Assembly: GCA_020091685.1 (NCBI GenBank)
Contig: CM034600.1
Coordinates: forward strand, 4,663,837-4,727,836
Length of the DNA stretch: 64,000 nucleotides
Source of the DNA: Lutjanus erythropterus
Taxonomy: Eukaryota; Chordata; Actinopteri; Lutjaniformes; Lutjanidae
Direction of reading: 5' to 3'
How positions within the stretch are numbered: position 1 is the stretch's first letter; each line of letters begins with the position of its first letter. The translations under genes and the position numbers were made by a program. This document shows, in pieces, positions 24,655-35,091 of this stretch. Under the pieces are notes generated by a model, which had not been told where the DNA came from, searched no databases, and saw only the letters and a program-made list of their open reading frames with translations.

Positions 24655-24900
24655 GATTAGATTTTGGTGGTCAAAGGTTAAAGATGAAGATCACTGTGGC
24701 CTCGCATCCGTCACATTCTTGTGAATGTGATATGCCAAGAACTCCTTGAGGGGAATTCCTTCGAATTTGGTACAGATGTCCACTTGGACTGATTGGAATT
24801 TGGACATTTAAGGTCAAGATCACTGTGGCCTCGCAAAACCTGTTCTTGGCCATAACTCGTGAATACATACGCTCAGAAGTCAACTTCACTGTGGGATCCT
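24655..24900. repeat. Teleost interspersed repeat with two internal sub-copies
   Basis: The motif 'gatcactgtggcctcgca' occurs twice (about 24690 and 24818) with related flanks ('ggtcaaaggttaaagatgaa' and 'acatttaaggtcaa'), followed by 'cttggccataactcgtgaat'. I recognise this as a widespread fish repeat of the 'ggtcaaggtcactgtgacctca' type. Ends are not defined. Confidence 0.6.
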
Positions 24901-27900
24901 ATCAATTCTCTGTATTCCTCTGTAAAGTAAAGACGATATGTTTCTCAGTGGAAATTGTTTACTGAAATCAGACATGTCAGTATAGTCATAACTTACATTT
25001 ATCCCAAAAATAGCTCCTTTTACATTCTCACACTTTATGAGTATGGAGGACATGAATGTAAACTGCAGCAACCATATATTTCTGAACGTATAAACATGTC
25101 TGAAGCACATTTCAAGTAGATGCCACAGCTGACTATTACAGCAAGTATAGTACACAGAAAAATCTGTAGGAGAAGCCCTGTGCGAGATTTGTCTGTAAAT
25201 GTGACTCAAAGGGGATTTTAGCCAGCCTGAGCATCTCCAGAGAGCCCTTACAAGCCCTTTCTTTCCCTTTCATCTGTCTGACATTTAGCAGGCAGGAAAG
25301 GTGTGGAAGCTGTTGGTCTCAAGTTACGTCTCAGCCTCACCAGGCACCACACAAGAAGGACCTTTACACGGGCTCTCCGGGGGAAGCCCTCGTCGAGTTC
25401 TCTGATGGAGGAGACCTTTACAGGACATTATGTGTAAAATCTTAGTATTATGTTCTGCTTACTGTGGCTAATTCAAGTCTAGCCTGAAACAAGGAGCAGT
25501 TAGAGTCACAAGAGGCGACATTGTTTATTCTCAATCACTCACTCGGCCTTTAATTTGTTCGCTTTTGTACTGGTTTGCATTTTGTCTTTCGTTTATTTGT
25601 GGCTGCTGCTGGAAAATTGAAGGAAAAAAAACAGTATCTATCCAAGTTTGGAATGAATCTTTGATGGTTGGCCCAGTTGGTAACAAAATGTGTGTGTGCG
25701 TGTGCTGGTAGAGGTTATGTTTAGTGTCTGCCATAAGCTAACATAAGCGGATAGACTGCTTGGTAGCCACTGACTCGAGCAATAAGCTTTTTTCTGTTTG
25801 GTTAAATCTGAAGTTTGGGCTTTTTAGGCATGGCGTGTCCAATCCTGTCCTGCTAAAGAGAAGACAAGAGGGAGGTCTTTCTTTCCTTTTCTCTTTCTTT
25901 CTTTGTGTCTTCCTTCTTTCTTTCCTGTGTTCTTCTTCCTTCCTTGCTTCCATTTCTGTAGATGTCCAGGTTAAGACAGACAAACACACACAGGCTAACA
26001 TCACCATAACACAATATCTGTATTGTAATTACCATGCAGTCACCCTGAATAAACATTTATTACCTTGATCAATAGTGTCTACACATATTTCAAACATGCA
26101 CACACTCACACACACAGGTCTTAGTGTCAGATGCCTGGTTATTTGTGTTAGTCTCATTAGTAACAGGTTGGGTTTGCAGAGGGAGTAGAAGACTGGCAGG
26201 CTGACATACGGGTGGCACAAGCTGTGTTTGCTGTTGGGCTTAGGATGTTTGTAGACAGACCTCTGTGTGCGAGTGTGTGCGCGCGGCAGAGAGGCAGACA
26301 GTCATAGAGGGACGGAGATGTGTTCTGCATGCATACTGTATATTCAGGTGCACATGTACTGTATATGTAAATGCGGGGATTTATGTGTCTATCTGCAGGC
26401 ACAGTGTGTTTGCACCAGAAGCCACATAATGCCTCAGTTTTTGGTCTGTTTGACTGCTCAAAATGTTCTCAGTGCTCGAGGTTTAGTTTCCTCAAAGTAC
26501 TCGGCTGAGCAGAACCAAGATGAGTCAAGTCAAACAGAGCTGTGCTTATGTTAATGTTATCTCACCCTTTACATTAACATATGTCCTGGGTGGGGATTTT
26601 TTTAGTTGCAGTCTTATATCTGAGGGAAAAACTGGATGGAAATAATTTTAAACCAGACCACTAAAACTAACAAATATGACTGTTTTTGAGTGGAAATGAT
26701 GTTAAAAATAAAAGTATTGTTGGTTGATTTTTAACAAAGTAAGACATAGTGTCTTACTTTTTATGTTATCCTTTGGGTAACATAAAGAAATGTGTATGGA
26801 AATGCATTCAATGAGTGGCGGATTAGGATATTGCTGAATGCTTCTTGTGTTTCTGATTGGCCTGGCATTATGAGACTAATGTGCAAATGTGAATTAATTT
26901 CAGTTTCCAAGAGGAGTTATCAGTTTTTGTAGACCAAAATGCCTCTGGACACAACTGGATAGACCTACAGGACACAAAATGGTGGCTTCCTGGTCGCAAT
27001 TTTTCTCATATTATTGCTAAATAGTACATTAATATATGTTTATGAGAGCATTTGAGGTAATGAATAGGAAATGTAGTAACAGAATCTTGATTCATTTCAT
27101 CAGCACTGCTTAGTAGTCTGATTTTCGTGAGCCTGAGGTGTTGCTTTGGACAGACCTGCTGATTGGACGTGATAGGGTACACCCAGAACCAATCAGAGCA
27201 ACAAAACATCTGGACTGGTGACGCTTCTCTGTCAAGGATTGCATAGAAACCAACCCCATATTAAATAAACAGTTGTGACCAAATGCAGTTCTGGTAGAGT
27301 TCTGTCTGCGGGGATAGACGCTAATATTTTTAAGCATTGGCCTCTGAAATTTGGTGGCCAAAGTATATTTTTAGTGGCCAAAATGCAAACCTATGCAAAA
27401 ACAAGACAGAAAAAGGATTTTAGCACAAGTTGACATGGGCCTTCTTAACTGTGACCCATGTGTTGTCCACATGGGTTTCTGGTTTTTAGTGTTAGCAGCT
27501 TTTGTAGATGTAGTAATGCCATACTTCAGGAGCCACAACATATTGGTAGTTAGCCAGCAGTGAGTATTTTGTAGAGTGTTGAACTAAAAGGCGTGAAGGA
27601 ATTGTGAAACGATGACGTTGTGTTGGCAAAGGCTCATAGAGTGGGTGTGACAGGGAGCCACCTACATGGAATATCCAGTGGCCACAATGTAACTTTGTTG
27701 CCGTGGGCCTTCAGGCCACGGTTTATGCCGACCCCCATGTCTGATTGGTTGGGAGCGCCGGACTCATTTGCCAGAGCAAAAGAAAAGATGAGCTTAGCAG
27801 ATTCATCTGGTCCCCGGGCTAGTTTTTGTATTGAAGTCTGAGGTTTGGCTGACACAGAAGACCTGAAACACCAACTATTCAGATTCTCTTTTCCACTGTT

Positions 27901-28229
27901 TTGACAATCCAGAAGTCTACTTGTTGGATTATCTCCGTCTTTCCATTTAATGCAAACTGTCAAGAAAAGCAGTAGTAACATTTATTTGAGGGGGTATATA
28001 CAATATATAGTAGCATTTGTTGGTTTCATATGCAGCTTTCACTACCGCCTAATTCCCCCTTTGTCTTTTTCCTCTCTCACACACACTCTTGTCATAGTAG
28101 AGTAGAGTTTGAAGCTGGTGGAAATAGAGCGTACAGAAGGAGATAATAATCCTCCTCCAAGTCTGACAGGTTGCCTGACACGCTGTCAGCAGGGGACTCA
28201 ATGTAGTGCACCAGAAATATCTGCACACT
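24901..28229. other. Noncoding intronic stretch
   Basis: No gene is seen. A small imperfect hairpin (CCGTGG...CCACGG) lies at about 27701-27721, and a pyrimidine-rich block at 25870-25960 produces a spurious Lys/Glu-Arg frame on the minus strand. Confidence 0.4.

Positions 28230-28290
<61 letters not shown>
28230..28290. repeat. (CA)n microsatellite
   Basis: Near-perfect CA array of about 60 bp. A second CA array of about 34 bp follows at 28378-28411. Confidence 0.95.
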
Positions 28291-28291
<1 letters not shown>

Positions 28292-28374
28292 CTTTACTCC
28301 AAATAATGCCAATGGCAGTACCTTTTTTCCTGGCCAAACAGAGAGGCAGAGGACTTATTTAAGATGGCGTGCAC

Positions 28375-28411
<37 letters not shown>

Positions 28412-28416
<5 letters not shown>

Positions 28417-30864
28417 TGACATGAATATGCACATACATACTGGATGTGTGTGTGTGTTCCTGACACGGTGGAGGTAGGTAGGCTCTCTGATTGGAACTCA
28501 AGTTTTTTTTTTTTTTGTAATTCTGTATTAAAAACTTCACTTTTCTGCTGTGTTGCACTTTCTTATGGAAATGCATACACTCTGGGCCTTATGTAGACCG
28601 AGTCAAAGTTTAACGCTTTCATCCTGTGGAAAGCTATCTGCTCAATATGCTGCAGCGAGGGCTTCGGATCTGCTTATTAGTTTAGCTTGTTAGCAATATT
28701 TCCACTGAGGCTGCACCCATCTGGAGATGAAGATATGAATTTCATAATAAGTTAACATTACTAAACATTGCAGAGTTGCGGCTTACATTCCAGTTGCCTC
28801 ATTATTTTGCCTGAGCAAAAAAAAAAAAAAAAGTGCTTGTGTACATTCCTCAAACAGTGGTAAACACTCAGTGAGATCCATCCAGCTACATTTGTTGTGA
28901 TTTTAGTACAAAGTGTCCAGATGAAGGCACTGTGACACAGAAAAAATATGGTGACAAAGAGCTTCTATCACTTTTTGGCTAGAAAATGTGTTTTATTTAA
29001 GAAAAATCACATTCAGAGTGGTGTTGCTCTAGTGAATATAAGGTGTGATTTGGTCGTAGGAAGATAATTCAAGATAATCACAGCCGTGCTGATATTCAGT
29101 TACAACAGCACGACCTTTTATACAACAGTTTTACAAACACCATTTAATATTACAGTAGCAACAAGAGATTATGATTTATTCGTTTATTTACTCATTTCTT
29201 TGGCTCTGTCTACACAGATATTTCCATGACTGGCCTTGGACTGTACTGTTGCCAAGCGACACAAACATTTTCCAGTACACTAACCTTAGCCTCATACCTA
29301 CTTTGTGTAGGTTTACATGTTACCACAGAGCTCTCAGTTAGTTGTCGTGATGCATCCATAAAACTGCCTCAAGATTTTATTAACTCTTCTTAATGGACTG
29401 AATGTCCATGTTTAAATTTTTTGACAGTTCAAGGTGAGTCAAGGCCAGTCTCTTTTATTAGCTATTACCAATGTAAGCAGGTGACAGAAAACAGGCTAAA
29501 TAATAATAGAAACTGCTAATAAACTACAGCCATTTCCTGTTTACCAGAAGTTTAATAAACTCTTCATGTCCCATTTCAGTAATGTAACATTTGTAAGGGA
29601 TAATGTACATTATCATGCTTATTACATGGTTATTTACCCAAAAAATTGAACAATTTAAACAATTTTTGAATGTTTTTCATAGCAATGGTCTGCTATACAG
29701 AAATAACAGATTGTAGAATGCTGTAATTGACCAATCAGAATCGAGAATTTAACAAAACCGTGTAATAATGGTTATTAGAACGCCTATAAAGCGAAGTGAT
29801 ATACGTAGCTCAAAGTCCCAGTGCTGTTACATGGTCAGAACTTGCTGCTGTTTAAACAGGTTATACACTGTATGTCCTGTAACTTTTAAGCTCTCTGAAG
29901 TTTCAGGTGGATGATAGAGTTGGGCTGACAGCCTTAACCGTCATAACAATGTGATTAAGAAACCTTCTGTATTTGAGGTAGTGTGTTCCCTCAGAGTTGC
30001 CGTAGGGGAAGAGCTGTTGTCCAAGTTCCGTTGCTGACATTTTGGAGAGAAAATGTTGCTGCTGATCACTGCGCTAATGTTACACCTCCGTGTCCTGTTT
30101 ATTATTTTCTTGAAGCGGTGGGTAATGGCGCAGACCACAGTTGTGAGCAAGTCGGCTTTTCTGCTATGGGACAGCCAAGAGTGGGTGGACAGGCCTCAAA
30201 AATCAGGATTACTGGACACAAGTAAAATGTTGCATTGGTCTAGTACACCTAGTAACTCAGTGGGGAAAAAAGAATTGTTTTTTCTGGAGCTGATGATGGA
30301 AGAAGTTACAGAGTTGCACATGCACGGGGCACAACAGGCACCCACAAGAAATGGTGGTGGGTAAAATTTATTAGCTGAAGTGCAAGCAAGCATTCAGTTG
30401 TATTTCCCCAACTGGGCAAGTGGAAAAAAAAACACTGACATTGAAGCCTGACTTATGCTGGTAACTTTAGCTGACAAGCTAAGTACAGAAAGTGTGTTAG
30501 CAGTGATGTGGACAAATGAAGACCACATAATTTAACATCTCAACTCACTTGCAGGCAAGTTTTTTGATTCTTTAGCTAACTAGGTAACAAGCTAACTTTT
30601 AAAAAAGCGCATTAGAGGTGCACTTTTTCCCCTGGATGTTACTTTTTCAGCAAGACAAGGTGCAACATAAAGTTCCCATTCTTTTCTTCTTTTTTGGTGT
30701 GTTGCAGGCTGATAGATCGATGAAGGTTACTTGTTCCCTGATGGAAATACAATTTAAAGGACCCATGTGCAAGATTAGTAGCAGCAAGTAGTTAGGTTTC
30801 AGATTGCACGCTGCAAAAATACATGACAGGCTCTATCTATCTTCAGGCAGTGTTTTGTTTTTCC
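28412..30864. other. Noncoding intronic stretch
   Basis: No gene supported. There is poly-T at about 28504-28516 and poly-A at about 28818-28833. An open frame at 30053-30364 overlaps a run of common codons on both strands and has no splice or family support. Confidence 0.4.
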
Positions 30865-31060
30865 ATTCTGGGCTACTGTAGAATATGGAGGTCCAACATG
30901 GCGGACACTAGAAGAGGATGTGCACCAGCTGTAGATATAAAAGGCTCATTCCAACGAAAACATGATTCTTGTTTTCAGTTGATTGTACGCTAAGAAAAAC
31001 ATACATTGGAATATTATTTAGCATTTTTTTTATTTCTATGCACTTAATATGAAGCTGCAG
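30865..31060. repeat. Dispersed fish repeat, copy A
   Basis: Contains 'caacatggcggacac', 'gtagatataaaaggctcatt', 'caacgaaaacatgattcttg' and 'aaaacatacattggaatatt' in order. The same series, diverged, occurs at 49720-49885, so this is a dispersed repeat present twice in the window. It ends about 160 bp before the left end of the TTAA element. Confidence 0.6.
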
Positions 31061-31217
31061 TCAGGAAATGGTTAGCTTCACACAGAGAGTGGAAGATGAG
31101 GAAAATAGTATATCGATATAATAATGATGTATTGCCCAGTCCAAGGCACTGTCATGATCCTTTTCCCTAAAGAGAGTGTGGGTAATGCAATTTACAAAGC
31201 AGACCATGCAAGAAGAC

Positions 31218-31221
31218 TTAA
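31218..31221. repeat. Left TTAA target-site duplication
   Basis: TTAA immediately outside the left inverted repeat, matched by TTAA at 35088-35091. With the adjoining bases the flanks read acTTAA and TTAAgt, so the symmetry could extend two bases further. Confidence 0.8.
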
Positions 31222-31241
31222 AGAGCATATTGCAGGTTATA
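31222..31241 (+). repeat. Left terminal inverted repeat
   Basis: Reads AGAGCATATTGCAGGTTATA and pairs with 35068-35087 in inverted orientation with two mismatches, both T/G. Confidence 0.88.
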
Positions 31242-31395
31242 CTTTTTTACACATGTATATGTAATCTTGTCCAAAAATTACCATTTTAAAAGTTAAGCAA
31301 TGATTTACAATGATTTTCAGCCCACAAGGGTGCAAATTTAACCGAAAAAGTGACTGTTTGGAGCAAAGCGAATATAACCGCTCTTTTTTTCAAGA

Positions 31396-31420
31396 TCGCG
31401 TCATATTACGTCACGTGAGG
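31396..31420 (+). promoter_or_regulatory. Candidate promoter element of the THAP gene: TTACGTCACGTG
   Basis: TTACGTCA (31406-31413) overlaps CACGTG (31412-31417), a CRE-like site fused to an E-box, about 120 bp upstream of the THAP start codon. No TATA box is obvious between it and the ATG. A TTACGTCA motif also lies just upstream of the other gene of the element (34918-34925), which supports a real promoter role. The function is inferred. Confidence 0.45.
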
Positions 31421-31532
31421 GAGTTATAAGCTAGCCGCTGCAATAGTTTAGTGTGGCGAGTAGGTAGTTATAAGTCAGAGCGGTCGTGTTATAGAGAGTC
31501 AGTGTGTTTTCAGTAGTTTATCTTGGTTTATC

Positions 31533-32831
31533 ATGGTGAATTACTGCGTGTGTGGAGGTTGCACAAACTCCAGCCTGTCAGGACATCGGGTCCAACGATT
31601 TCCGAACAGTAAAAAAGAGCGGAGCTGTCTTCCGTGCCTGGGTGCGTTTTGTGCAGCTGAAGAGACGGGACTTCACCGCCGCGTCAGCTACGAAAAACGC
31701 GGTCGTGTGTGGCACTCACTTCAGACTGGAGGATTATCATTCCAGCGATTTGATGGAGTTCAACATGGGATGCCGAAGCAAGAACCAGGTGCGACTTAGA
31801 CCTGGTGCGGTTCCTTCGGTGCACCCGCTTTCATCAGGACCGCTGTCAGCAGCATCTTGGGGTCTTGCTGCCGGCGGGAGACACGGACATGGATCGGACA
31901 GAGACTCAGCTCGAAGAAAACGTGAGCTGTGCACTGTAAGTATTATTTTCTAACAATTCATAATTAACAACTTAGTTAACATAATGATTTCAGTTATGAG
32001 AAGCAACGGGATATGTTTAGGTTGTTGTAGTAGAGCATTAGCTTGTAACCCCCCAAGCTAATAAGGTAGAAGTGGAAAGCGCTAGCTAACGTTGCTAGCG
32101 CTAGCAACGTTAGCTAGCGCTGGCAACTTTTTTTTGTAAAAACCTATCTTCTGAAAAGGCTCTCGGTTTGCTAATAACATAACTGTCAAGTTTGGTTAGA
32201 GCGCAGAGATGTTGTTTGCACAGTAAATATTTTGATAATATAACGTGTGTATGTTTGTAAGGACTTGGGAGACATTAGCAGTGGTGAAAAGGGAGCTACA
32301 GCCAGGGCAGCAGCACAAATTGACACAGAGCAAGAGGATTTTCCTCCACTGGCTCCTCAGTCATCTGTGCTTCACTGTGGCTCACAATGCAACCTCAGAC
32401 CTTCTCATCGTTCATCAGGTAGTGTAACATCACTCGTATACAGAATTAATTGTATATGCCACAGATATGTTTATAGAATATTAGAGAGAAAATAATTAGA
32501 TAAATCTTTCTGTATGATGCAGGTCAGAACACATTCTATGAAAGGGCTATTGTATGGGATTGCATATTGGATGGGGTATATTTTATAAGTCAATAACAGT
32601 GGAAGTGAATGTGATCTAAAATTATGTTTTCTTCCCCCAGAATATGCTTCAGCCCTCATGGAGTCTCTGAGAGTGGAATACTCCAGGTCACCACAGGTTC
32701 TGCGAGAGCACAGTTCAGTCTTGTCCTCCTCTGCACCTGCTCCCCTTTCCAGATCCCTCCAGAAGATGAGCAAGGATGAGGCTGTGGGGGCATACCTTGC
32801 ACAACATTCCCGATTTAACACGGGTCATTAA
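31533..32831 (+). pseudogene. THAP zinc-finger protein gene, three exons, one-base frameshift in exon 1
   Basis: Exon 1 (31533-31935) starts MVNYCVCGGCTNSS, giving the first two zinc ligands (C5, C10). After an A6 run at 31611-31616 the frame shifts by one. The next frame continues with AVFRAWVRFVQLKRRDF, then AVVCGTHF (third Cys and His ligand) and ends the domain with an AVPTIF-like AVPSVHP. Together this is a complete C2CH THAP DNA-binding domain. Donor ACT|gtaagt joins phase 0 to exon 2 (32262-32418, DLGDISSGEKG..., acidic, EQEDFPPLAP), and TCAG|gtagtg joins phase 1 to exon 3 (32641-32831, acceptor cttcccccag), ending SRFNTGH and TAA. The three exons would total 750 nt (249 residues) if the A run were one shorter. 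No catalytic domain follows the THAP domain. The shift may be a real mutation, a polymorphism or a homopolymer sequencing error. A polyadenylation signal lies at 33256. Confidence 0.85.
32079..32120. repeat. 42-bp perfect palindrome in the first THAP intron
   Basis: The sequence equals its own reverse complement over 42 bases, centred at 32099/32100. Each arm contains AACGTT flanked by GCTAGC hexamers. It can form a cruciform or an RNA hairpin with no loop. It lies in the intron 31936-32261. Confidence 0.9.
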
Positions 32832-33255
32832 TACGATACCTGCACAGAGGCCTATCACACTCAAAGTACACACACCTTGTGATATTCTCTAAATTTTGAT
32901 ATCGATCCAGTTGCACGTGTTTTATAAATAACATTTATAATTGAGGATTGAGACAACACTAGTTGAAAGTTTGCACAGTTGAGTGCTCTCTATTTTTACA
33001 TGGGTCAGATGGCATATTTTTCTTTTAATATATTTACATTTGGCACATCTGCATATATATTTTAACAGTTGCAATATTGGGTTAGTTTGGTTTTCACACT
33101 TGATTTATATATGCTGTACCGAATGTGCCTAATTCTCTTCACTTTAATTCATGAAAATACATAAGTAATTATTTATGAAGGACATGTTTATTATCAGTCT
33201 TAGGCTATGTACAGCACTTTGTTTTCAGCTGTGGTTGTTTTTAAAGTGCTTTATA

Positions 33256-33261
33256 AATAAA
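33256..33261 (+). terminator. AATAAA polyadenylation signal for the THAP gene
   Basis: AATAAA in 'gctttataaataaagttgag', 425 bp after the THAP stop codon and before the 3' end of the opposing gene. A second AATAAA (gacaataaaagtc) at about 33733 is also possible but lies within the opposing transcription unit. Confidence 0.45.
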
Positions 33262-33380
33262 GTTGAGTTGAGTTGAGTACTGTTGCTTGCAGGCCTAACC
33301 ATAAATTCAGCTCTGCTTGTTATATAAATGTTCTACTCTAACATATTTTCTTACAGAGACACTTTTAGATTGTGATTTGT

Positions 33381-33386
33381 TTTTAT
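33381..33386 (-). terminator. AATAAA overlapping the stop codon of the P2X7-ballast gene
   Basis: On the minus strand the last codons read GAA TAA AAA, so AATAAA overlaps the terminator codon. It could serve as the polyadenylation signal, giving an almost absent 3' UTR. Confidence 0.3.
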
Positions 33387-34879
33387 TCATTGTCACCCAA
33401 ATGAGGCCATTCAAAACCTTTATAAACCCCTCCTTCCTCTGGAAATTGCTGTCTAATGGCAGACACAACACAAGCTGGTTTGGGCTTTCTGATGTGCCTG
33501 CCCAGAATGCCATAGGCCCAGCGGACAATCTGCCTGTATGCAGTGTAGCGGTATTGCCTGGAAATAGGGACAAAATATCAGTATTAGTCATATACTAATG
33601 GTATGAAAAAGTGTGACACAGGTAATCATATGTTTGCACTTTATATTGTATATGTTTAGATTTTATGTATTTGTACTACTGTGCTGAGCCATATGTAATG
33701 GGATTTTGTTCTACATTTTTGTGTACTCAATGACAATAAAAGTCTGTCTAAGTTACTGTCTACCTAAATATTGGCCACTTTAACTTATTAGCTGTTTACA
33801 GTCACTGGCTAATTATGATAACCTGTACAATCCAATTCAATGCTATACAGCAGCTCGGCTGTACATTCTACATTTATTAATTTTATATATGTTCAGTGTA
33901 TGTTAACTTTGCAGAGAAGGTGATAATTCTACTTTATTACTGAGGCTGTACTAAATGATGGTGGTGTATTAGACTGCCTTATATTGACAGTGTGTTCCTA
34001 TTATTTTGCCCTTATCATATGATAATAGAGTGAACCAAATATTAAGAACACCTTTCAACATACTGTACCCTTATACACCACCACCATCCACTACAATCTC
34101 AGTAATAAACATACAGTAGGAATAAGTTAAAAAACTAAGAATAATAAATTATTTGTACCCTAAACATACTCATGTGTGTTGGCCTAGAGAGGTCCATGCT
34201 CCTGCCTGAAGTGCATGTAGGCTATCTGCAGCACGTATGGGTTGAGACAGCATGCCTCGAACCCTGGGTGCTGTGTGACACACTGCACTTCCAGCCTGGG
34301 GGTGACGCTGTCCACTAACGCCCAGTAGGCATCTACCTCCCTGCAGCACATACTCTCCTCAGCTGTGGTCATGGCCTCGCATTTCCCGCACAAGCACCTA
34401 TCAAACAAAAGGTTTATCAGGGAAATGCGCTCTCTCTCTTTCTTTCTCTCTCTCTCTCTCTCCCTGTAATGGTAAAGCGATATAGCACGTAGTATGGACA
34501 GATGACGACAATGAGACAGGAGCTTAGTAGTTTATGGTAAGTATCAATACTGCTGCTGGTATTAGATGATCAATACTATTTTTTTGCCGGATTCATGATA
34601 GTATTCTGAACGATATTGTGACGTGAGCACAGTATTATTGTCCTCAGCTAACGTGTATAAGCTAGCACCGGTCTCTCACCAGGACACCTGCCCTACTCTC
34701 CACTGATTCTCCTGACACCACAGCTCAATCTCCCTCCTTTGGCCAGTCACTCTCCCCCTGGTCTCTCCCTGCTCTCTGGGACGCACAACAGGCTCATAAT
34801 TATAGGGCTGTGGCCCGTCATATGAGTAGTTATGAACGTTAAAAGTCTCCTCCGTGTCGGAATTGTGATCGCGATCCAT
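33383..34879 (-). pseudogene. Free-standing P2X7-receptor ballast-domain protein, three exons, with an in-frame stop
   Basis: Exon 1 (34879-34680) starts MDRDHNSDTEETFNV, includes SYDGPQPYNYEP and ends ENQWRVGQVS plus two bases. Donor CTG|gtgaga. Exon 2 (34397-34170, acceptor tttgatag) completes a Trp and continues CLCGKCEAMTTAEESMCC...VQCVTQHPGFEACCLN. Exon 3 (33557-33383, acceptor ctatttccag) encodes QYRYTAYRQIVRWAYGILG..., PACVVSAIRQQFP, GVYKGFEWP and a stop. CxCGxC, CC, C-V-T, AYR, P-x-C, IR-x-x-FP and G-x-Y-x-GF follow the order of the zinc- and guanine-nucleotide-binding cytoplasmic ballast of P2X7. The channel part is absent. All phases agree, giving 603 nt in total, but a TAG (34184-34186) interrupts exon 2 five codons before its donor (GA|gtatgt). 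The product would then stop at QEHGPL and lose exon 3, unless another donor is used. Stand-alone proteins of this type are known in fish genomes. The start at 34879 was preferred over 34936 because a promoter-like motif lies between them. Confidence 0.85.
34428..34463. repeat. (TC)n microsatellite in an intron of the P2X7-ballast gene
   Basis: About 36 bp of mostly TC/CT dinucleotides. On the minus strand this is a purine-rich GA tract 31 nt upstream of exon 2, that is, on the acceptor side. Confidence 0.85.
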
Positions 34880-34917
34880 CGTTTTCCTATTGTTCAAGTA
34901 GACCGGTCTCCCTCCCG

Positions 34918-34932
34918 TTACGTCACTTCCGG
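34918..34932 (-). promoter_or_regulatory. ETS-CRE composite site upstream of the P2X7-ballast gene
   Basis: On the minus strand the sequence reads CCGGAAGTGACGTAA: an ETS core (CCGGAAGT) overlapping a CRE (TGACGTAA), 39-53 bp upstream of the preferred ATG at 34879. This composite is typical of TATA-less vertebrate housekeeping promoters. It is the counterpart of the TTACGTCA motif near the left end of the element. Confidence 0.5.
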
Positions 34933-35067
34933 TCAAGCATTTTCAGATGCGGAAGTAAAAACTTATCAATAAATGACCCCCAAAACCTAAAAAATGTATG
35001 TATAAGTATATTTTTAATAAAAAACGAACTCCTACATTATTTTTCTAAACTTTGGTTAAAAGTGGGC

Positions 35068-35087
35068 TCTAACCTGCAATCTGCTCT
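35068..35087 (-). repeat. Right terminal inverted repeat
   Basis: Reverse complement reads AGAGCAGATTGCAGGTTAGA, matching the left repeat at 18 of 20 bases, followed directly by TTAA. Confidence 0.88.
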
Positions 35088-35091
35088 TTAA
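35088..35091. repeat. Right TTAA target-site duplication
   Basis: Direct copy of the TTAA at 31218-31221. Confidence 0.8.

Larger units (their letters stand above)
31222..35087. mobile_element. TTAA-flanked DNA transposon carrying a THAP gene and a P2X7-ballast-domain gene
   Basis: A 3,866-bp unit bounded by 20-bp terminal inverted repeats (31222-31241 and 35068-35087) that agree at 18 of 20 positions: AGAGCA(T/G)ATTGCAGGTTA(T/G)A. TTAA lies directly outside both ends. Inside are two convergent spliced genes: a THAP zinc-finger gene (+, 31533-32831) and a P2X7 ballast-like gene (-, 33383-34879). No transposase-sized frame or DDE-type motif is visible, so it should be non-autonomous or use a transposase in trans. 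TTAA targets are used by piggyBac and Kolobok elements. The purine-rich AGAG end is unlike the CCC end of piggyBac, and Kolobok elements are known to encode THAP proteins, so Kolobok-like is my best guess. The unit sits within a chchd6 intron. Confidence 0.85.

Noticed and set aside
31533-31799. 88-codon frame starting with the THAP N-terminus taken as a complete protein
   Set aside because: After the A6 run this frame loses all THAP features, while the neighbouring frame supplies the rest of the domain. It is the product of the frameshift.
33307-33591. Minus-strand 94-codon frame
   Set aside because: It is the wrong frame of exon 3 of the P2X7-ballast gene. The correct frame gives the AYR, P-x-C and IR-x-x-FP motifs and has proper splice sites.
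31222-35087. piggyBac or P-element assignment for the THAP transposon
   Set aside because: piggyBac ends start CCC and P elements make 8-bp duplications. Here the ends are AGAG with TTAA, and no transposase of either kind is present. Kolobok-like is retained only as the best guess.
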